NCBI RefSeq assembly: GCF_033807715.1
Contig: NC_084599.1
Span: 27,998,125 to 28,062,124 of the forward strand
Source of the DNA: Cololabis saira
Lineage: Eukaryota > Chordata > Actinopteri > Beloniformes > Belonidae
Direction of reading: 5' to 3'
Length of the DNA stretch: 64,000 nt
In this document: positions 57,167-64,000 of the stretch, piece after piece
Layout of the letters: each line of letters begins with the position of its first letter
Numbering within the stretch: the stretch's first letter is position 1
Notes under the pieces: generated by a model
Database searches by the model: none
What the model was told of the DNA's origin: nothing
The model's input: the letters and a program-made list of their open reading frames with translations, nothing else
Position numbers and translations under genes: made by a program

Positions 57167-57204
57167 GGATGGATGGATGGATGGATGGATGGATGGATGG
57201 ATGG
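57167..57204 (+). repeat. (GGAT)n tract at the LINE 3' end
   Basis: About nine tandem GGAT units; part of the LINE tail. Confidence 0.9.
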
Positions 57205-57208
57205 AGTG

Positions 57209-59338
57209 CTGGTACAGGAAACAGAATTACTATACAGATTCAGTTTGCTACCAGTTCAAAAGTAATCAAGACAGAACTAACCAGATGTCCCATAGAATTG
57301 CTAAAGTTGTAAAACAACTTCCATAAAATGATAAATAAGCTAATAAGAACAACTGAAAATCCCTTTTTTCTCATATTAGACGGCAAGTTCTTGTACATCA
57401 GAAGTTCATGGGATTTAGGTTTGCACAAGACACAGCACTGGCCATGAATCATTCTTGGAGCCAAAAAAATCCAACAGTTCTTTTCAATATGGCCATGGAT
57501 GCAGAATGTCTTGCTTTTCCGAATCTGCTGTATTGTTGTCAGACTTGGCAATACTCCTTAAATCCCATACTTCCTCCATGTCACCCTATAAAGTTTCTGG
57601 CCATCATAACCTATATGGTCCCTTGATTTTCCTCAGTAACGTCATGTCTTCATCAAAGTCACTAGCCTGTTTTTGATAATGTAAGGAGTAAACGTAAAAC
57701 TTCTTCAGAAAAATGCATATACCTGAAAAATCTACTTAACTACAGTAAAACAGTATTTATACTTTGTGGCTTCCCACTTCTGTCTAAAATAATACTCATT
57801 AGGAGCCATAGTTTTTGAAAAATGTTGCAACATTCAAAACGGCCAAGACAGTTGGAGACATCTCTGTCTTCAGACCTCTTTCTCTGAATAAATGCAGCCT
57901 GTAATGGTTCAGTGTGTGGTGATGCCAGATATATGAACATTCTCATCCATCTTGTTGGTTGTTTGTTACAGACTACTGCAATTAGGTCCTTGTTACCTGT
58001 TTTTATGAGCTTGGCTCTGGCAGACATGCTGGGAAGAACTCTGGTTTCTGCTGCTTAGTTGTGCACAGACCTCCATGAACAAATGTCACAAGACAAGAGT
58101 CTCTGTTTGAAAAACAAAAAAAAAAGAGTCTCTGTTTGATCACAGTAGAATCTACATAATTGTAGATCTTAAGAAGCTTTACAGTATATTTAAAAATAAG
58201 AAATTTCACTCATGATAGTACTACTTGTTAATTTGATGTTCTTTTCACAGGAAAGTGAGTTTAATTACAACTAGGCTTGGTGAACTGATCAACAGCGCTA
58301 CAAAGCTAAATTAACTATTTTCAGAAACTCATCCTTGTCATTTTTGTTGCTGGCAGGAGAGAGGTTCCACATTCATAGGCAGTTTTTATGTTGCCATCAA
58401 GAATGGTCCATCCTAAGAAAAACGAGCTCCAACAGCAGCTTTGTCAGTGAAAAGAAGTGTAATGGCCTGAATGTGCCAGCCTGTCTTGTGATGCAAAGCT
58501 GGACTATGATGCACTCTCAGAAGGTGGTTCTTTTGGGACAGTATGACGCAAAGTTGTGTCACACCGTTTTGGTTAGACACACAAATGTTAAATTATTTTC
58601 CATCTTGTATTATGTCTGGATGGATGTTTTGTGTCTAGTCTGTCCTGATATTCATCATTGTGTGGAAGTAAAAGTTAAACTTAACTGAGCTTTGATCACA
58701 CCACAAGGTCACTGAGTGACATGGTGTGCCGTGATGTGGTCTGTATGGTGGAGAAAGAAAACAGCATATTTTTACAGCATAAAATATTGAAATGAATAGT
58801 AATAAGTGCATCACGAATGGTTATAATTTTCCATCTGAAAGGGCCATAATGCAGGTGCTTTGTAACAATAATCAAACAATGAATTTTCAAATGTAGTAAT
58901 GCCATTAGCATTGCTGAAACTTCAACATACACTTCACCAGCCCATATGCCAGGAAGATATTTTGCCAGTTCTTGTTTCTGAAACTCGTACAGCATGTGTG
59001 GTTCTAATTTTACATATATGTAGAGTAGAGCAGGGGTGCTTTTCTCAAAACCTTTGTTTCTGACTTTGTTAGAACAAAGCTGGAGTAGCATACATACAAT
59101 CCAAGTATTTTCCAACACTATATTTGGAACCAATATGATAGTGACATTGATAGCCGACATATATTGCATTCATTAAATGTGACTTGTGTTTCCCAAATCC
59201 ATTGTTTTTAAAAAAACCTTCACAACTATTGTTGTTGTGTCGTTGCAGTGACAACAATAGTAGGAAAAAAAACGAAAAAAAAAAAAATTATTAATCTATT
59301 TTTACCACTCATAGTGCATGACCCAAGCATGGATACCT
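57209..59338. other. No gene recognised
   Basis: Mixed AT-rich DNA. A 14-bp direct repeat (GAGTCTCTGTTTGA) flanks an A-run near 58097-58140. Open frames lack motifs. Confidence 0.5.
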
Positions 59339-60020
59339 TTAAAGCAGCACAATGTAACTTTCAGCTTTTGTTGAGTTTGGCCGGAAAGATCCTGTCCCCA
59401 TCGCGTACATTTGTTTTGATATTGAATGAGAGAAGACGGGACGGACTTTCAAAACTACTTTTCTGTTTTCAGTGGTCGTTTGCAGGATGGATAGCGAAGA
59501 GGTAATGTATCTATTTTTGGCTAAACAATATAATATGACGATGTTGAAAATCACTAAGTTCAACTTGGTTTTATTAGTGAAGTCACCCCCGCCCCCCTGT
59601 CCTGTTTCAGCGAGATAATGCGCCCCAAACTACAAACGCTCTGGTTTTGTTCTACTGCACCTTTTTCCTGTCACGTTTTTTAGAGGGACTGTGAATAACT
59701 GAATGTTTTGCAGATAAGCCCTGCACAATTTTACAGTTCTCAGGAAAAATAGTAGAAATGTTCTATACATTTTCTTTGCATTGCATTCTTTCCTCTAGTG
59801 CTGTAATTCTATTCAATTGTATTATTATTTTATAAAGCTTCCTCATTGCCAATTACACAATTTTATGATCACTATTATTATTCTGTGTCTGTTGTTGATA
59901 TTGTCAGTAATTTTAGAATTACCAAAACCCAAGACGAATGTGAAAACATTCTAATTTTGATTCTTATTGAACATAGAACTCTACATTTACATTTGTATCA
60001 TAACAATTCTGTCTCTTGTT

Positions 60021-60203
60021 TTATCCCCATAAATCCCCATCGGTCGGACATCCCTCCTCGTCTTTCAGCTCACGCCAGCGAGTGAACGCTGGGTCAATGT
60101 TTATTCTTGCCCGGGCATTTAGCTTGTTACTCTCCCGCTTTCTTTTTTTCACCTTCTCCGTTAAAACTTTTATTTTCGTCGGATTTTTCGCTGCTTCGGC
60201 CAT
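60021..60203 (-). pseudogene. Transposon-borne protein N-terminal exon
   Basis: Minus-strand frame from ATG at 60203: MAEAAKNPTKIKVLTEKVKK, basic RKRESNKLNARAR, then INIDPAFTRWRELKDEEGCP. The R-(I/V)-NI-x-x-AF-x-RWREL(K/R) motif recurs in many predicted proteins encoded by fish DNA transposons; I know it as a recurring domain of unassigned function. The frame ends within 15 codons of that motif (stop at 60021). Its position inside the TTAA element suggests it is the element's own accessory or transposase exon. Confidence 0.5.
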
Positions 60204-60329
60204 GATAACAACTCCGCGTTCAGCTCACCACCAACCTGAGCTCTGCGCTCCACCTCCTGCCCAGGTTTCGTCTCCACTGCGAATCGGGAAGGAGGGGGAA
60301 ATGACGTGTTGTGCAACTCATAGGTAGCT

Positions 60330-62330
60330 TGGCTGTCCAGTTATCAAGGCTAATGATAATTCTATTAAAGAATTATTAATAATTAATAAAGTTGACTATT
60401 TATCAAATTGTATTATCAAAAATGATAATTCTCGTAGGGGCACCACCGCCGGGGCCTTACTTCCGGTGGGATTCGATAACTAACAGCAGAAAATCAGTCT
60501 CATTATGATTTGAATTATCCTGCAGAACAGCAAATCTTACAGAATAACAGTGAAGGCGTGATGTCCGAACACTAGGCTCTGCTTAAACAAATCAATTTGT
60601 GACCAAATCTTGCATGAAATAACACAACCACTCATAAAGAAATCAATCAGAATTTATTTACATACGGGTGTCAAAAGATGATAAACGCAACACCCAAATA
60701 AACCTGATGGCAGAAATGGCTTAAGTATCCATAAAACAATTAATTAACTAGAAAAACAACAATCAATAAAATGAAACATAAACGTTAAATGCATGGAATG
60801 AAAAAGAAAAGAAATCAAGCAATAATAACGAAGATATAGAACATCTACAGTTCAAACGGGCTCCTGTGGTCTTTTAAAGATGGACGCGCCCTCTGGGCCA
60901 CGTGCAATTAGAACGGATGGTGATCCCGGTGTTAAACCGTGATCAACTGCAGAAAACAGCGCTTTAAAACATGAATGACTAGCAGAAAGTAGTGACTACA
61001 AATTAATGAAAACAGTCCTTATAATGATGGTGGTGTAATCTCAGCTCTGAACACAGATTTAGCTCTGTAACACTCCCAGTTAAACTCATACACCCAGGTC
61101 TCAAAACCTCACGCCTCCTCGGGTCTCCGGGTGCCGATCAGGGGTTCCTGCCGGGTCTTTGGTCGGAGTCCGATCCCAGAGAGTCCTCCCGCCTCTCCCG
61201 CTCCTCCTCCTGACTCTGGAATCACGAGAGGACGGGGGTACAGCTGAAGCAGCCGGCGCTCCAGCCCCGGTCCTGGAGGCTATCACGTCGTCTCTGGGGC
61301 GCGCGGGGCCAGTCTACTTCTTCTGAGTGCTGGTGCCCGTCGGCCTGAGCGCGTGGCCCCGGGACGGGCGGCGAGATGCGTCTCGGTTCTGCGCGGGGCA
61401 GGCTGTCCACAGGTCCTTTCAGGTGAAGTTTAAGAGCAGAGAGAGAGAAGTTAGGAAAGAGGAACGGGTCTCACCCTGGGCCGGGGCCGAGCTTCGGAGC
61501 GGCTTCCCCCCCCTTTCCAGCTCCCAGGGACCGGGAACACGTGAAGCAGGACTCTGGATGAAAAGTTGAGACCGAGAGCTGATGGGGGCGGCTCCGTGCA
61601 CCGCGGCTTCAACGGGCTGCAGGTCCAACGGAGCGGCCCGATGGGGCCTTACACCTCCCCCCAGCCGGGGGGAGAAAGGGAGATGGGATCTTGGCCCAGA
61701 GCCAAACGATCCAGCTCGGATGAGAGGGTGATCGGAAGAGAAGAGAGTCAATGGGAGCCGGAGCTCCGCAGGCCCGGTCCGTTGCGGGCCTTCCGCCTCC
61801 CCCCAGCCGGGGGGAGAGAAGGGAGATGGGATCCTTTGGTCCTGCTGCTCAGGAAGAGAAGAGAGGAGCAGCGGCAGGGGTTTTGATCCTACGCGTGCTG
61901 CGGTGACGTCATCGGTGCCTCGTTTGTGATTGGATGGGGCGCCGCTTGTGGGCGCCGCCCCATCCCGCAAGGCATGCTGGGGGGTTGCTGGTAGGTTTTT
62001 GTGTCTGTCCAAAGAGGCCTGGTTTCAGGGCTCCGCTGCGTCCCGACCCCTGCTTAGGTGTCATAAAACCCCAAGGAAGTCTGTTTTCCCCGGCAGAAAC
62101 CCTGCTGGGTCCTTGTTTTGATCTCCGGCCATGCCGTGGGGGTCGTAAACGGACTATCTCGACCCAGGCCGAGATAACCAGGAGTTAGCAGCAGGGGGTC
62201 GCAGGACTTCAGGAAGAAGGGGCAAAGTCTGGTTTTACAGGTCCTCAAAATCACAAAATGTTCATACATTTATAAGTCCAGATTTCACATGGGCGACGCA
62301 CAACAGACGTATGCCGTAAAGCAGTCAAAG
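60330..62330 (-). other. Insertion-like block with GC-rich half, possible LTR
   Basis: Sequence character changes sharply: AT-rich with repeated AATGATAATTCT (60352 and 60421), then a moderate region with antisense-oriented AATAAA-type signals near 60650, then a CpG-rich block (61080-62220) with a repeated motif CCCCCCAGCCGGGGGGAGA (61652 and 61800). Read on the minus strand the order (GC-rich promoter-like part, poly(A)-signal part, then GTGGTGCCCCTACGAG) resembles a retroviral LTR followed by a primer-site-like region. I did not find matching duplications or any retroviral gene. All long frames here are compositional. Confidence 0.35.
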
Positions 62331-62525
62331 CCATAAAAATGTGTAGTTTTTTAGTGTGGCAGGGTTCCTACCATGCTCCTCAAAGTTACATAGTGCCAGT
62401 GAAGGCGATACAGACCCCTCAGACCATGACAGAGGTGTCATTAAACCTGTTGGAAGTTGATGTACCATCACAATGACTCTGGAAATATTATATTAAGGTG
62501 GAAAAGTTACGTAGTGCTGCTTTAA

Positions 62526-62872
62526 GGGGCTGAAACGTATCACTGATTTTCAGAACAACCCTGAATATTTGCTTTCTGGTAAGACCATGAAAGTGGTGCA
62601 CTACTAATAACAGGTGGTACCCGGTGGTAGTCCGTGAATACTGGCTCCATCAAAAGTTATAAATGATGACACACTGGCTGAAAGGACGGATGAGGAAGTC
62701 ATTACAGTTCAGGCCTCCGATGGGAATTTGAAAAAGTTTCTTGTTTCAATTTAGCTTAGTATGTCAATTTCTGCTTCTAAGCCAACATGTTTAAGGATGC
62801 TTTTATTTTCCCATATGTGCTTACTTTTAAACTCAATGGAATAAGTCTAATAGATGGATAGATGTCTGAGGA

Positions 62873-62907
<35 letters not shown>

Positions 62908-64000
62908 CCTTCCCCTCTTATCGTAATCACTGATTTAGCTTTCTTGATCAAACCTTCCTTCAGCTTGAAACCCAGTAGGCAGAAGCGGGCTCAGCTACAC
63001 CACCCCCAGTTCATGTGTTCAGATTTGTAACAAAATGACACTTGATTGTTTGAATGTTGATGTGCACATCCCCTCTAAGACACTAAGACTATCCAGGTTT
63101 GAATGGGGTTATTGTGGCACAGTGCTGCAATGAAGCCGGGTTGGAAACTTGAAAGTGGTAAAATAAATATCTGTTTCTGTAAAATATTAGCATATTACAT
63201 TTCTCAGCCCTTTATGGCCTCTCACTGCAGGCTCACAGACACACAACATTGTATAGCATAACTCTGTAAGGATCATAGCTGAAGAAAGCTTCTATAAATA
63301 TTAGAAAGTAAAAAAAAAACAGTTTCTTCCTGGAAATGTCTTCACCATGGACAGAAAATATGCATTTCTTTCTCTTACACAAGCAAACACAGGTTTTCTA
63401 TTTGTATAAATATATTGAGAGTTGTGACAACGTACAACTCTGTGAGGTTTTCTTTGGTTTGACTCTTTTTTATCTACATCCACTGCCTAATTCGAAGCAG
63501 GGATTTCTAAGGTTTAGTTGCTAATGCTTCTTTCTTCTTTTGTGTATTGTCATCATATGTCCAGCTTTGTGTTGTGTAGCCATGCCCTCGTTAGTTAGAT
63601 GCTAATGGATACGCCGACATAAAAATATAATCTGTCAGACCAGAAAATGAAATTGTTGAATTTACTTCTAACCATTACATCTTTTTTTTTAACACAAGTT
63701 ACTGAACTACAGTACCACACAGTTATATATGTTAACCACAGTGAAAGCCTTCACCTCCCATTGTGACTAATACTGTATGAAAACCCCAGAGAGACATAGA
63801 TAATGAATCAAAAGTGTAATAACTGCCTCTGTGTACCAAGTACTCTTGGGAGAGGAAAGAAATGCAAGCGATAGATTCAAGTGGCTCTTGCAGATTCCTG
63901 AGAAGACTAAACCTGGCCCAAGGGAGTCCTGGAATAAACAGCACGACATTATAACCACTTTCAAAAATAGGGAACACAATAGTAGCCAGAGGTAAATCAG
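62526..64000. other. No gene recognised
   Basis: AT-rich DNA to the window end, with a (CA)n tract at 62874-62905. No coding feature recognised. Confidence 0.5.
62874..62905 (+). repeat. (CA)n microsatellite
   Basis: Sixteen uninterrupted CA units. Confidence 0.95.

Larger units (their letters stand above)
56236..57204 (+). mobile_element. Rex3-like (RTE clade) LINE 3' fragment
   Basis: After QVEEF (one frame) a continuous frame to about 56810 reads GVLFTSEGKMEREIDRQIGA, KAKLSIYQSIYAPTLTYGHE, RSRIQAAEMSFLCRVAERSL, MERSQLRWLRRLYRMPPGRL and RRPRGRSRTRWRDYVSRLAW. This is the C-terminal end of a fish non-LTR reverse transcriptase, past the catalytic YADD motif, which is absent. A 7-base loss at the start breaks the frame. 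The tail resumes after the SINE at 57148 and ends in (GGAT)n (57167-57204), the kind of tandem tail described for Rex3. Endonuclease and most of the RT domain are missing (5' truncation). Confidence 0.82.
59343..62521. mobile_element. Large TTAA-target DNA transposon, family T3
   Basis: Ends AGCAGCACAATGTAACTTT (59343) and AAAGTTACGTAGTGCTGCT (to 62521), inverted with two mismatches. TTAA at 59339-59342 and 62522-62525. A second internal copy of the terminal word (AAAGTTACATAGTGCCAGTG) lies at 62384. Length 3.18 kb. It contains a minus-strand coding remnant (60021-60203) and a GC-rich block (60330-62330) that may be another insertion. Probable Kolobok or piggyBac type. Confidence 0.8.

Noticed and set aside
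61100..62270. Minus-strand frame of about 197 codons and neighbours
   Set aside because: CpG-rich sequence of a probable LTR-like block. Proline/arginine-rich translations in several frames at once are compositional.
1..64000. CRISPR array, phage or bacterial operon
   Set aside because: No regular direct repeats with unique spacers, no ribosome-binding-site spaced genes. All evidence points to vertebrate nuclear DNA.

Overview
The window reads as teleost fish nuclear DNA, probably percomorph. This rests on its repeats: two tRNA-headed SINE families, a Rex3-like LINE fragment, a Ty3/gypsy chromovirus end, a DIRS-type tyrosine-recombinase retrotransposon, several hAT elements, TTAA-target elements, a Tc1/mariner relic and MITE, and long (CA)n, (AT)n and (GGAT)n tracts. 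Codon-like open stretches are short, and I recognise no host protein-coding gene, tRNA, rRNA or snRNA. The only recognisable coding sequence is broken transposon protein. The window is best described as intergenic or deep intronic DNA with two repeat-dense ends and a quieter middle. LAYOUT. 1-2093: a SINE, a palindromic MITE, a truncated MITE and a gypsy 3' end (degenerate chromodomain, polypurine tract, LTR). 3018-7678: a transposon nest, in which a long-TIR element (6-bp duplication) holds a hAT element, which holds a second hAT, which holds a third short hAT. The same host also carries a TTAA-target element. Each level has its own target-site duplication. 9169-21240: scattered MITEs, a Tc1 transposase relic and two copies of an abundant fish repeat. 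22288-29751: a SINE with an exact 11-bp duplication, a second hAT composite, and an internally deleted DIRS element whose recombinase reading frame is split by a TTAA element that itself carries a mariner MITE. 29752-50183: mostly unique AT-rich DNA with microsatellites and few repeats. 50188-57204: a TTAA MITE, a MITE doublet with a palindromic spacer, and a Rex3-like LINE with a 5' inversion and a SINE in its tail. 59343-62521: a 3.2-kb TTAA element with a coding remnant and a GC-rich insertion-like block. HOW THE PARTS RELATE. There are no operons or pathways here. The relations are insertional, and the target-site duplications let the order of insertion be read: long-TIR host, then hAT-1, hAT-2 and hAT-3; and DIRS, then TTAA element, then mariner MITE. 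No intact transposase or reverse transcriptase is visible, so everything appears non-autonomous or dead. Family names are from recognition of termini and protein motifs. Duplications, inverted repeats and frame breaks are read directly from the sequence.
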